Origin: Rickettsiales bacterium
GTDB lineage: Bacteria; Pseudomonadota; Alphaproteobacteria; Rickettsiales; Anaplasmataceae
DNA: 13,590 bases
Assembly (NCBI GenBank): GCA_031266615.1
Contig: JAISAR010000109.1
Span: 1 to 13,590 of the forward strand
Direction: 5' to 3'
Numbering within the stretch: the first letter of the stretch is position 1; each line of letters begins with the position of its first letter. A model generated the notes under the pieces. It ran no database searches and was not told where the DNA came from. It saw only the letters and a list, made by a program, of their open reading frames with translations. Positions 1-6,523 of this stretch are shown in pieces. The position numbers and the translations under genes were made by a program.

Positions 1-270
1 TTACCCATACAAGCTGAAACGCGCTTATAAGTCGTTTAAGACAGCACCCAACGTCAGGTTTTAAAATAGAGAGTGGAATAACTAGCTACCTCGGGGTTTT
101 ATTGTCTTTTTTTTCTGCCTGGTAAATTTTTTAAATATTATAGCTTCGACTAGTTGTGTTTAAAAGCAGCTAAATTGCAGCGTTTAAGACATAAAAACGC
201 CAATACTGAAAATAAATACCGACTAGGGTTTCTTTTGCTTGTTTTTCTCACTTGGTAAATTTCTTAAGTA
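1..270. repeat. Dispersed repeat, copy A (direct repeat of 5931-6200)
   Basis: This stretch aligns over its whole length with 5931-6200 in the same orientation and with almost no net length change. Bases 7-44 are identical to 5937-5974 (38 bases), and similarity stays clear to the end. The copy is itself an imperfect tandem duplication. Module 1 (about 33-140) and module 2 (about 181-270) both begin with CGTTTAAGACA, have an AACGYCA block soon after, and end in a pyrimidine-rich stretch followed by TGGTAAATTT and TTAA. I see no open reading frame, transposase fragment or terminal inverted repeat. It is probably a small non-coding dispersed repeat of the genome. Since it starts at the window edge, its true left end may lie outside. 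The remaining bases 271-348 show nothing I can name. Confidence 0.75.
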
Positions 271-348
271 CAAAGGTTATACCAATTTTCGTTATCAAAC
301 AAGATACATAATAAGTTCGCTAGTCTAATCGTAGGGAAACTTTTTAAT

Positions 349-1716
349 TTACCATTGGGATTTGGTATCAGACGGCAATTTGGCTGATGCGTCTAGTTTC
401 AAATATCTTCTGCTCATAGTAAACACTTCTGGATTATGAGAGGTTAGTTTGAGTATAGCGAGTATGTTGATAAACAGCAAAGCGGCGATCGAAATATCAG
501 CGACATCCCATAGTAACTGGACTTTACTTATCGCGCCAAGTGGAATGATTGCGGTAAAAATTACGATCCAGATTTTAGTGTATTTGTCATTCATAGACAT
601 ATAGCGTATTGTCTGTTTTGAGCAAAAGAACCAAGTAAAAATAGTAGTAAAGGCAAAACAAAACATTATAGCCATGATTAAGTAGTCAATATAAGGCCAA
701 TTCATAGCTTTTCTAAAAGCAAAAATGCACATATTAGTGCTCTCTAAATCAGTGACCCAAGAATCTGTGACAAGCAGTACCATCGTTGTAATAAATACTA
801 CGAATACAACTATGAAAGGTGATATTATTGTGATTAGGCTCTGTTCAATGATGAATTTATTGTTATTTTTTTTAGGAACAATTGAAGAGTGCACGATGCC
901 TTCAAGGCCAAGCCCTATATCTGTTGCGAAAATACCTCGCAGAGTTCCTACTTGAATAATAGTCAACATCTCCACAATTAAACCTAGAGATAAACCAAAG
1001 TTAAAGCTGTCAGTTGTAAAAAAGCCGCTTGTTATTAGTTTTAGAGAGGGAAGAATATTCTCACTAAACTTAAATAATATAATGCCACAAAGCGTGAGGT
1101 AACTCACCGTCATTATCGGTATCATAGCTGATATGAAAATTTTAATTTTTTTTAAGCTGAGAGCTGCAACAATAAAAAATATTATGGCCATTGTGATTCC
1201 ACCAGTAATCACAGGCACATCTATCATGTCAAGTGGTATTGATAGAGAGTTTACCTGAACAAGGTTACCAACGGTTATCGAGACTATCATCATAATGACT
1301 AGAAACGCAATTGTGGCTTTTCTGGAGTTAAATGCATCAGCCATGTAAGCCATAGGGCCACCTATAAACCGTCCATTTTTTTTCTTTCTGTTTTTTATAC
1401 TTAGATAACAAGTGACATATTTTATCGCAGAAGTGATAACAACAATTATTGCCATCCACAAGATAGAGCCCGGTCCTCCGGTTTTTAGAGCAACAGCAGT
1501 TCCTGAAATATTTCCTACTCCTAAGTTTCCCCCTAGGATTGTAAATAGGGCAGCTATAGAAGAAAATTTATTTTCCCCTCTTTTGGCTCCAATGAGTGAA
1601 AGAGCGTACGGCAATCTAAATATCTGTAGCCATTTTAGTTTAACTGATAGATAAACACCGGCGATTAGTATAAGTAATATTGTCGGTAGTAATAAAACAA
1701 ACTTTACTATATCCAT
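349..1716 (-). CDS. Sodium:amino-acid (alanine/glycine) symporter, AGCS family
   Basis: This is a 455-residue polytopic inner-membrane protein that probably imports alanine or glycine with sodium. Such import would suit an intracellular bacterium with reduced amino-acid synthesis. The family signature is visible at about residues 60-90: a GNLGVGNISG segment followed by TGGPGSILWM, which corresponds to the usual G-x-GNI-x-G...GGPGA-x-FWM pattern. A second conserved GGP lies at 119-121 after a basic loop (KNRKKKNGR). About ten strongly hydrophobic segments follow, and the C-terminal part keeps the family's WDVADI block. Length is normal for the family. The ATG start has no clear Shine-Dalgarno sequence. 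The gene lies 110 bases downstream of the DsbD-like gene with a possible promoter of its own between them. The exact substrate cannot be read from sequence. Confidence 0.9.
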   Translation of the reverse strand: MDIVKFVLLLPTILLILIAGVYLSVKLKWLQIFRLPYALSLIGAKRGENKFSSIAALFTILGGNLGVGNISGTAVALKTGGPGSILWMAIIVVITSAIKYVTCYLSIKNRKKKNGRFIGGPMAYMADAFNSRKATIAFLVIMMIVSITVGNLVQVNSLSIPLDMIDVPVITGGITMAIIFFIVAALSLKKIKIFISAMIPIMTVSYLTLCGIILFKFSENILPSLKLITSGFFTTDSFNFGLSLGLIVEMLTIIQVGTLRGIFATDIGLGLEGIVHSSIVPKKNNNKFIIEQSLITIISPFIVVFVVFITTMVLLVTDSWVTDLESTNMCIFAFRKAMNWPYIDYLIMAIMFCFAFTTIFTWFFCSKQTIRYMSMNDKYTKIWIVIFTAIIPLGAISKVQLLWDVADISIAALLFINILAILKLTSHNPEVFTMSRRYLKLDASAKLPSDTKSQW

Positions 1717-1747
1717 CTAAGTGCTGAAGGTAAGCGTTGATGACTTG

Positions 1748-1776
1748 AGTATACAACAAAAATTGAAAATACCTAA
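1748..1776 (-). promoter_or_regulatory. Possible sigma-70 promoter of the AGCS symporter
   Basis: On the minus strand a TATACT -10 box (1753-1748) is preceded, with a 17-base spacer, by TTAGGT (1776-1771), a poor -35 match. It lies about 30 bases upstream of the ATG at 1716. The -10 is good, the -35 weak. Confidence 0.35.
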
Positions 1777-1826
1777 CTTATTGTTCATGAGAAGTCGCAC
1801 TACAAACCCCGTATAAGCTACCAACC

Positions 1827-2330
1827 CTATTTTTCATACCACTCATTTATGAGTCTACTAACATCAGAGTCCACGAAGTTCTTCAGTGGCTGTCTGACTT
1901 TTATCTCAGCTTTTTTAGGGATGCACCTATCTTTACATATTGCATAATTTATACGGAAGTTAAGGTCAACATAACCTTGACTTGGAAACACGCTCATTTT
2001 GAAGGGAAATAATACCATATCCTTGTATACGTTACTGACAAATGTCACTCTTCCTATTTTGTCTTTATGTTCTTTTGGAGTAGGCCAATAAATATCTATA
2101 TTTGATGTGTTGCCCTTGCAATCAAAAGAAGTGGGAAGACCAAAATCTCCAGGGTCCTTATAATATATATGCCAACCTGGTCTTATTGTAACCTTTATTG
2201 CACCTTCAAGGGTAAGGTTTGCTTCATTTACCTTACCAATAAGCAAATCAAATTTTGCAACTTCTTCGTCAGCATGAAGTTGAGTGCAAAAAAAAAGCAA
2301 AAACAATATTAAATGTACATGTATTTTCAT
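1827..2330 (-). CDS. Exported stand-alone DsbD/ScsB N-terminal domain protein
   Basis: This 167-residue protein has a likely cleavable signal peptide: a short basic start, a hydrophobic stretch to about residue 16, and LHA at 18-20 before DEEV. The rest resembles the periplasmic N-terminal (alpha-like, 'DsbC' corrector) domain of DsbD/ScsB disulfide reductases. It has PGWHIYYKDPGDFGLP at 51-66 and the redox pair C132-x3-C136 followed by IP in YAICKDRCIP. In full proteins this domain takes electrons from a membrane domain and passes them to periplasmic thiol proteins. No membrane domain or thioredoxin domain follows: the frame stops at 1827, and the symporter comes next. It may be a naturally short partner of a CcdA-like protein elsewhere, or a truncated gene. 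The ATG at 2330 has no good ribosome binding site. A run of nine T in the coding strand falls in the signal peptide. Confidence 0.75.
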   Translation of the reverse strand: MKIHVHLILFLLFFCTQLHADEEVAKFDLLIGKVNEANLTLEGAIKVTIRPGWHIYYKDPGDFGLPTSFDCKGNTSNIDIYWPTPKEHKDKIGRVTFVSNVYKDMVLFPFKMSVFPSQGYVDLNFRINYAICKDRCIPKKAEIKVRQPLKNFVDSDVSRLINEWYEK

Positions 2331-2605
2331 AAAGGCAGTTCTACCCTATATATAAAGGAGAAAATTTAGATTTTAGCTATTATAATAAACAATATTATAT
2401 AAATTATTTATTAATATAATATTGTACTAATGTAGAGATACCCACCCTAGGGGGCTTCTGCGCTGCCTTTTGTTATTAGATAACCGTAGTATAAAGAAGT
2501 GAAAAGGATACGGAAAATAAAAAGTAGTGTCTTTTTGTACAAAGCACTACGCATATTACCTTTAGCACACAGTAAAATATGAGATTTTTAAAAACTATAG
2601 AGATA
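2331..2605. other. Gene-free spacer between the DsbD-like gene and groEL, with hairpins
   Basis: No coding frame is convincing here. The spacer holds a perfect AT-only inverted repeat, 2389-2400 with 2414-2425 (12-base arms, 13-base loop). It also holds a second hairpin at 2524-2550, where GTAGTG plus CTTT pair with AAAG plus CACTAC around a one-base bulge. The promoter of the DsbD-like gene should lie in the AT-rich part near 2340-2430, but no box pair stands out. The GC-richer stretch near 2441-2480 resembles nothing I can name. Confidence 0.5.
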
Positions 2606-2636
2606 CCGTGGAGCAAGTGAATTTCTTGCCCCAAGG
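2606..2636 (-). terminator. Stem-loop downstream of groEL
   Basis: Arms 2606-2617 and 2625-2636 pair at 11 of 12 positions (one GU pair, one mismatch) around a 7-base loop, 11 bases beyond the groEL stop codon. On the minus strand a T-rich stretch follows only after about 13 bases. It may therefore be a weak terminator or a 3' end stabiliser for the groESL message. Confidence 0.55.
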
Positions 2637-2646
2637 TTTTATCTAT

Positions 2647-4299
2647 TTAGAATCCATTCATTCCGCCCATGCCACCTGCACCCATAGGAGATGAAGCGCT
2701 TTCATCCTTGTTTGGTACATCAACTATCATAGATTCAGTAGTGATCAGTACGCTTGCAACAGATATCGCTGTTTCAAAGGCAATACGAACCACCTTCACT
2801 GGGTCAATAACACCTGCAGTAAATGCGTTAGCATAATTCATAGCCTCAACGTTATATATAAGCTCTTTATCATTCTGTTTAATCAAATGATCAATTATAA
2901 CAGCAGACTCAAGACCAGCATTTTTGACTAATCTCTTGATAGGAGCGCTGAGGACTTTCTTGATAATATTTATACCTATCTGTTCTTCATCACTTCCACC
3001 TTTTAGCTTATCAAGAACAGATGAAGTGTAAAGAAGTGCAACTCCACCGCCTGGAACTATACCTTCTTCAATTGCAGCTCTTGTTGCATGCAGTGCATCC
3101 TCAACTCTATCTCTACGCTCTTTAACTTCTATTTCAGTTGCTCCACCAACTTTAAGCACAGCAACGCCACCCGATAATTTTGCTAAACGTTCCCTTAGCT
3201 TTTCCTTATCGTAATCAGAAGTTGAAGTTTCAATTTGCGATTTGATCTGTTCAATTCTAGCTTTCACTCTGTCAGAATCGCTATTTTCACTGACAATTGT
3301 GGTATTGTCTTTAGTGGTTTTAACATTTTTAGCGGTACCAAGATCTTCAAGAGTGAGATCTTCCATCTTGATTCCAAGCTCGTCTTTTACGACGTACTTA
3401 GCGCCTGTTAAAGCTGCTATATCTTCAAGCATCTCTTTTCTTCTGTCACCAAAGCCTGGAGCTTTTACTGCAGCGACTTTTAGACCACCACGCAGTTTGT
3501 TGATAACCAAAGTACTTAATGCTTCACCTTCAATATCCTCTGCAATAATAAGTAAAGGTCTACCAGACTTAACAACAGCTTCAAGAACAGGAAGTAGAGG
3601 TTGGATAATATTCAGTTTTTTCTCTGTAATTAAGAGATATGGATCATCAAGCTCCACAATCATTTTTTCATTATTCGTAATAAAGTATGGGGAAAGATAA
3701 CCGCGATCAAACTGCATACCAGTAGTAAGCTCAACTTCCAACTCTTTTGAACCCTTACTTTCTTCAACAGTGATCACACCTTCTTTTCCCACCTTTTTAA
3801 CAGCATCAGCAATGCTACTACCAATATCTCTATCACCATTTGCAGAAATGATAGCAACTTGCGCTACTTCATCTACCTTCTCCAAAGAAATTGTGCGAGA
3901 CATCGATGCAATTTCCTTTAATACTACATCTTTTGCCTTCTGCATTCCGTTTTTAATGCTAACACGATCATTTCCGGCAGCAATTGATTTTGAAGCCTCC
4001 ATTATCATGTTGCTAGTCAGTATTGAGCACGTTGTTGTGCCATCACCAACTTTATCATTACATTGAGAACAGCTTTGAGCAAAGATGCTTGTTATTGCAG
4101 CATTCAATGGTTTTTCAGGTTTGATACCCTTCATTACCTTATAACCATCTTTTGTAATTTCTGGTGCTCCATAGGGCTTGTTAATCCCTACTGTTTTTCC
4201 TCTAGGCCCTGCAGTTACTGCTACTGTTGAGTCTACTATTGCTGCAACTTCGCGAAAAGCTTCTTGCAACTGCTCGCCTGACACTACTACATTAGTCAT
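2647..4299 (-). CDS. groEL: Chaperonin GroEL (60 kDa, Hsp60)
   Basis: This is the 550-residue ATP-driven folding chamber subunit, which works with GroES in the cytosol. The length and all landmarks are normal. The nucleotide-binding GDGTTT motif is at 85-90. The apical to intermediate segment AAVKAPGFGDRRKEM is present, as is the EEGIVPGGGVALL block. The C-terminal tail is of the GGM type (GAGGMGGMNGF). I chose the ATG at 4299 because a GGTGG-type ribosome binding site sits just before it and MTNVVVSGE matches rickettsial GroEL starts; a GTG nine bases upstream overlaps that site. It follows groES after 101 bases and is probably co-transcribed from the heat-shock promoter at 4728-4756. A weak hairpin lies in the gap. 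In Wolbachia this is an abundant protein and a common phylogenetic marker (known for the family, not seen here). Confidence 0.98.
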   Translation of the reverse strand: MTNVVVSGEQLQEAFREVAAIVDSTVAVTAGPRGKTVGINKPYGAPEITKDGYKVMKGIKPEKPLNAAITSIFAQSCSQCNDKVGDGTTTCSILTSNMIMEASKSIAAGNDRVSIKNGMQKAKDVVLKEIASMSRTISLEKVDEVAQVAIISANGDRDIGSSIADAVKKVGKEGVITVEESKGSKELEVELTTGMQFDRGYLSPYFITNNEKMIVELDDPYLLITEKKLNIIQPLLPVLEAVVKSGRPLLIIAEDIEGEALSTLVINKLRGGLKVAAVKAPGFGDRRKEMLEDIAALTGAKYVVKDELGIKMEDLTLEDLGTAKNVKTTKDNTTIVSENSDSDRVKARIEQIKSQIETSTSDYDKEKLRERLAKLSGGVAVLKVGGATEIEVKERRDRVEDALHATRAAIEEGIVPGGGVALLYTSSVLDKLKGGSDEEQIGINIIKKVLSAPIKRLVKNAGLESAVIIDHLIKQNDKELIYNVEAMNYANAFTAGVIDPVKVVRIAFETAISVASVLITTESMIVDVPNKDESASSPMGAGGMGGMNGF

Positions 4300-4352
4300 T
4301 TTTACCACCTCTTGTTAATAAAAAATTTAGAAAACTATAATAAAATCACTTA

Positions 4353-4374
4353 CAATGCACTATGTTGTGCTTTG
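4353..4374 (-). other. Small hairpin in the groES-groEL gap
   Basis: CAATGCAC (4353-4360) pairs with GTGCTTTG (4367-4374) at 7 of 8 positions around a 6-base loop. It lies 26 bases beyond the groES stop, with no U-run of terminator type. It could tune the groES to groEL ratio or mean nothing. Confidence 0.3.
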
Positions 4375-4400
4375 TTTTAGTTTAGTAAAAATAAAAGCTG

Positions 4401-4691
4401 CTACTTAACGATAGCAAGTATATCGGACTCTTTCATTACTACAAACTTTTCATCGCCGTGCTCTATCTCCGTGCCAGCCCACTGCCGATAAAACACTTTA
4501 TCACCGGTTTTTACAGTTAAAGCTATACGTTCACCACTTGAATTGCGTGAACCTTCACCAGCTGCTATAACTTCACCTTTAGTAGGTTTCTTTTCAGCAC
4601 TTGATGGAAGCACGATTCCACCTTGTTTTTCTTCGCTGATAGGCTTAATCAGAACACTATCATCCAATACACTTAAGTTTACACTTGACAT
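4401..4691 (-). CDS. groES: Co-chaperonin GroES (10 kDa, Hsp10)
   Basis: This 96-residue lid subunit caps the GroEL ring. The usual order is seen: an N-terminal beta strand with VLDDSVLIKP, the mobile loop at about 20-35 (EEKQGGIVLP), KPTKGEVIAAGEG, then the roof and core strands with GDKVFYRQWAGTEI and an ESDILAIV C-terminus. The ATG at 4691 has a GAGGAA ribosome binding site at 4698-4703. It is the first gene of the groESL operon, transcribed away from ygfZ, with a sigma-32 type promoter upstream. Nothing is unusual about length or motifs. Confidence 0.97.
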   Translation of the reverse strand: MSSVNLSVLDDSVLIKPISEEKQGGIVLPSSAEKKPTKGEVIAAGEGSRNSSGERIALTVKTGDKVFYRQWAGTEIEHGDEKFVVMKESDILAIVK

Positions 4692-4727
4692 TTGTTTTTC
4701 CTCATCAACAAATTAACCTATAAACTT

Positions 4728-4756
4728 ATATATGCACTTGTAAGCTGGATTTCAAG
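4728..4756 (-). promoter_or_regulatory. Sigma-32 (RpoH) type heat-shock promoter of groESL
   Basis: On the minus strand CCCTTGAAA contains CTTG (4756-4753). It is followed after exactly 18 bases by CATATAT (4734-4728), which fits the alphaproteobacterial RpoH pattern CTTG-N17/18-CYTATNT at all but one defined position. The expected transcript start is near 4721, about 30 bases before the groES ATG. The dnaJ promoter at 8349-8377 shares the first nine bases, CTTGAAATC, and the same spacing. Confidence 0.7.
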
Positions 4757-4836
4757 GGCTGAGACTTGTAAAATATAAGAAGACGAAAAGTGCCCAATGC
4801 TGTATAGTAAAATTTAGGTTTGTTAACAGAAATTGT

Positions 4837-5709
4837 ATGAGTTATATACCATTGCAAAGCCGTGGTGTAATAGTTTTATACGGGCCAGACACGAGAGATT
4901 TCCTGCAGGGTATTATAACAAATGATATTAATAAGCTAGATAGTCAAAGAGCTATTTACTCTTTGCTGCTTAGCCCTCAGGGAAAGTACTTATACGATTT
5001 TTTTCTGATTGGACATGGTAAGTATATCCTCTTGGAATGCGAAAATATACACTTGCAGCAAATAATTGAGAAACTAGATTTGCTTAAAACTTACCTGAGA
5101 GTGAAGATTAAAGACGTTAGTTCATTGTATAAGGTTGGGGTTTTGTTTAATACAGAGCATTCCCCTGTCATCCGAGCAGCGGACACTGGGATCCAGCCAG
5201 CGTCACATACTGAAGTAACATCAGATCTACTGGATTCCAGCGTCACGCGCTGGAATGACATTGCTTTTCAAGATCCAAGGCACAAATCTTTGGGAATGAG
5301 AATCATACATAAAGGCGAAATAAAGCAGCCAATTGGGGATTTTGCTCAATATGAGAAAGTTAGAATTCAAAACCTCATTCCAGATGGAGCAAGAGATATG
5401 GTGCAGAATTCGTCATTTCCGCTGCAATATTTAATCGATAGGGTAAACGGAATAAGCTTCAATAAGGGGTGTTATATAGGCCAGGAAGTTGTAAATCGAA
5501 TGAGCAGACAAGAAACGTTCAGAAGAAAACTTTACCTTGTTGAGGGAAATAGCGCACTTCCAAATATCGGTACTAAAGTAACAAATGAGAACAATGAAGA
5601 AATAGGCGAACTGCGCTCTAGCGTAGACAATATTGGACTTGCATTGCTTTATACTGGGAAAAGCCACGCCAATTTATATACCGGTAGGGTCAAAATATCT
5701 GCGCGTTAG
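4837..5709 (+). CDS. ygfZ: YgfZ/GcvT-like folate-binding protein with a palindromic-element insert
   Basis: This 290-residue protein belongs to the YgfZ family, folate-dependent proteins that support iron-sulfur cluster enzymes and tRNA thiolation. The start (SRGVIVLYGPDTRDFLQGIITNDI) matches the family's N-terminal domain. The diagnostic motif KGCYIGQE is at 210-217 with its cysteine at 212, followed by the basic RM...RRKLY region and a short C-terminal barrel. Residues of about 110-142 look foreign. They are encoded by a palindromic repeat (5166-5260) that keeps the frame open and sits between the two halves of the folate-binding part. The protein is shorter than E. coli YgfZ even with this insert. 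The ATG at 4837 has only a poor ribosome binding site. The gene is divergent from groES and seems to be transcribed alone. Confidence 0.88.
   Translation: MSYIPLQSRGVIVLYGPDTRDFLQGIITNDINKLDSQRAIYSLLLSPQGKYLYDFFLIGHGKYILLECENIHLQQIIEKLDLLKTYLRVKIKDVSSLYKVGVLFNTEHSPVIRAADTGIQPASHTEVTSDLLDSSVTRWNDIAFQDPRHKSLGMRIIHKGEIKQPIGDFAQYEKVRIQNLIPDGARDMVQNSSFPLQYLIDRVNGISFNKGCYIGQEVVNRMSRQETFRRKLYLVEGNSALPNIGTKVTNENNEEIGELRSSVDNIGLALLYTGKSHANLYTGRVKISAR
5166..5260. repeat. Wolbachia palindromic element inside ygfZ
   Basis: Arms 5166-5196 and 5230-5260 (31 bases each) pair at 23 of 31 positions, with perfect outer (TGTCAT) and inner (ATCCAG) ends, around a 33-base centre. The arms are of the Wolbachia repeat type CTGGATTCCAGYGTCA...ATGACA also seen at 6219-6250. 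The centre repeats part of an arm (CCAGCGTCAC at 5197-5206 and again at 5237-5246). The element is translated in frame as part of YgfZ without a stop, like the protein-coding palindromic elements known in Rickettsia and Wolbachia. Confidence 0.8.
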
Positions 5710-5731
5710 GATGCTTGGATCTAAGTTAAGG

Positions 5732-5745
5732 CAGTGCATGCACTG
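5732..5745. repeat. Perfect 14-base palindrome
   Basis: CAGTGCATGCACTG reads the same on both strands. It lies 23 bases after the ygfZ stop and 22 bases before the -35 box of the orphan promoter. It could be a protein-binding site or part of a dispersed repeat. Confidence 0.5.
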
Positions 5746-5767
5746 GCCATAGAAACAAAAAAACTAC

Positions 5768-5796
5768 TTGACAACCTTCGCCAGTTCCGTTATCAT
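5768..5796 (+). promoter_or_regulatory. Near-consensus sigma-70 promoter with no gene downstream
   Basis: TTGACA (5768-5773, perfect) is followed by an optimal 17-base spacer and TATCAT (5791-5796, one mismatch to TATAAT). The expected start is near 5803. No open reading frame with a ribosome binding site follows; instead there are three hairpins and then repeat copy B. It is the best sigma-70 match I found in the window. Confidence 0.6.
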
Positions 5797-5802
5797 GAGG
5801 TT

Positions 5803-5932
5803 GGAGGTATTCAGTTATCTTCATCTGTGCAGATTAAACGACAAGAGTATTAAGATTGGCGTCTTATGTTTAATTTTTTGCACTATGTGCACCTTATATC
5901 TTTATTAATTTTACCTAGACTTCTAGGTTTTT
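5803..5932 (+). ncRNA. Candidate small structured RNA downstream of the orphan promoter
   Basis: This would start near 5803 from the promoter at 5768-5796. Three hairpins follow. The first pairs 5833-5839 (ATTAAAC) with 5868-5874, plus AAGA with TCTT further in, and runs straight into five T (5875-5879), like an AT-rich intrinsic terminator. The second is TGCAC-TAT-GTGCA (5879-5891). The third is ACCTAGA-CT-TCTAGGT (5913-5928), followed by more T up to 5932. Transcripts of about 77 or 130 bases would result. It does not look like 4.5S RNA, tmRNA or a tRNA. It could instead be the 5' part of a longer dispersed repeat, since copy B begins at its end. No expression evidence is available. Confidence 0.35.
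5913..5932 (+). terminator. Intrinsic terminator-like hairpin
   Basis: ACCTAGA (5913-5919) pairs perfectly with TCTAGGT (5922-5928) over a 2-base gap (in practice a 4-base loop), with T continuing to 5932. The stem is short, so strength is doubtful. It would end transcripts from the orphan promoter or from ygfZ. Confidence 0.4.
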
Positions 5933-6200
5933 CCCTATACAAGCTGAAACGCGCTTATAAGTCGTTTAAGACAGTATAGTACGCCAATTTGCAGGATTAG
6001 AGAGTGAGAACAATCTAATACGGGATTCTTTTGTCTTTTTTTCTGCTTAGTAAGTTTCTTAGCACTTAAGCTAAGGGTCTGTTGCAGTTTAAAAGTCGCT
6101 AAATTGCAGCGTTTAGGACTTTAAAAAACGCCAATACTAAAAATAGATATTGACCAGGGTTTCTTTTGCCTTTTTTTCATTTGGTAAATTTCTTAAATAT
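5931..6200. repeat. Dispersed repeat, copy B (direct repeat of 1-270)
   Basis: This is the second copy of the 270-base repeat, in the same orientation as copy A and of nearly the same length. It has the same two-module structure: CGTTTAAGACA near 5963 and CGTTTAGGACT near 6110, each followed by an AACGCCA or ACGCCA block and a pyrimidine-rich tract ending in GGTAAATTTCTTAA or a close variant. The first 38-base block is identical to copy A; the middle has diverged. It holds no coding frame. Together the copies bracket the AGCS-dsbD-like-groEL-groES-ygfZ segment. Confidence 0.75.
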
Positions 6201-6218
6201 TTATTACTAAAGTAGTAT

Positions 6219-6250
6219 CCTGGATTCCAGTGTCAGCTACTTGGATGACA
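6219..6250. repeat. Palindromic repeat element, intergenic copy
   Basis: This has the Wolbachia palindromic-repeat form: CTGGATTCCAGTGTCA on the left and TTGGATGACAGG on the right, whose ends pair. A diverged copy of its 6227-6250 part follows at 6320-6343, and shorter pieces (GGAATGACATCA, GAGATGACA) lie between, so the stretch to about 6343 is a patchwork of element fragments. Confidence 0.6.
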
Positions 6251-6319
6251 GGAGGAGGGATGCCGGAATGACATCATATAGGCTGAGATGACAAAAAAAA
6301 GGCTGCCTTCATAAAGGAA

Positions 6320-6343
6320 CCAGTGCCAGCTATTTGGGTGACA
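6320..6343. repeat. Diverged partial copy of the palindromic element
   Basis: It matches 6227-6250 at most positions (CCAGTGCCAGC, then TTTGGGTGACA). It is a relic, direct relative to the copy at 6219. Confidence 0.5.
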
Positions 6344-6380
6344 CTCTCTTGGCAGAGATTGCTCACAGTAGTTATGAAAT

Positions 6381-6407
6381 AATGGTGCTCCTTTAAGAAG
6401 CACCATT
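6381..6407 (-). terminator. Hairpin downstream of the virB2 array
   Basis: AATGGTGCT (6381-6389) pairs perfectly with AGCACCATT (6399-6407) around a 9-base loop. It corresponds in position and sequence to the hairpin at 7223-7257 after the third paralog, so it was probably copied with a pilin unit. On the minus strand it could end the array transcript, though no long U-run follows. Confidence 0.4.
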
Positions 6408-6436
6408 TACCTGGTGTTTTTTCGAAATTGTAGTAC

Positions 6437-6513
6437 CTATTGAAAGAGGCATCTTTCGTCTTGCCATGTTCAACTAGCAAGGCAATCCAGCCTTACTGTC
6501 TTTACACATCACA
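6437..6513 (-). pseudogene. Fossil virB2 C-terminal tail
   Basis: Just beyond the stop of the first-listed pilin gene, the minus strand reads VMCKDSKAGLPC and then a stop. This resembles the VICKDGKAACPDG tail of the paralog at 7280-7636. The DNA match is plain (for example AGCCTTACTGTCTTTACA against AGCCTTACCATCTTTACA). Downstream flank and hairpin (6378-6436) also match 7221-7283. It is therefore the leftover end of a pilin unit whose body now carries another tail. No start codon or core belongs to it. Confidence 0.5.
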
Positions 6514-6523
6514 ATGTTTTCAA

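Noticed and set aside
725..1654. Short plus-strand open frames opposite the AGCS symporter
   Set aside because: They are antisense to a complete transporter gene with family motifs and have no ribosome binding sites.
3242..4066. Two long plus-strand open frames (152 and 98 codons) inside groEL
   Set aside because: They are antisense to a fully canonical groEL; their serine-rich, low-complexity sequence is the usual shadow of a conserved gene.
6181..6350. Possible CRISPR-like spaced repeats
   Set aside because: The repeats are diverged palindromic-element fragments with irregular spacing and only two recognisable copies; no cas gene is present.
6274..6480. A 68-codon minus-strand open frame with an ATG start
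   Set aside because: It runs through palindromic-element fragments and the fossil virB2 tail region, has no ribosome binding site and resembles no protein family I know.
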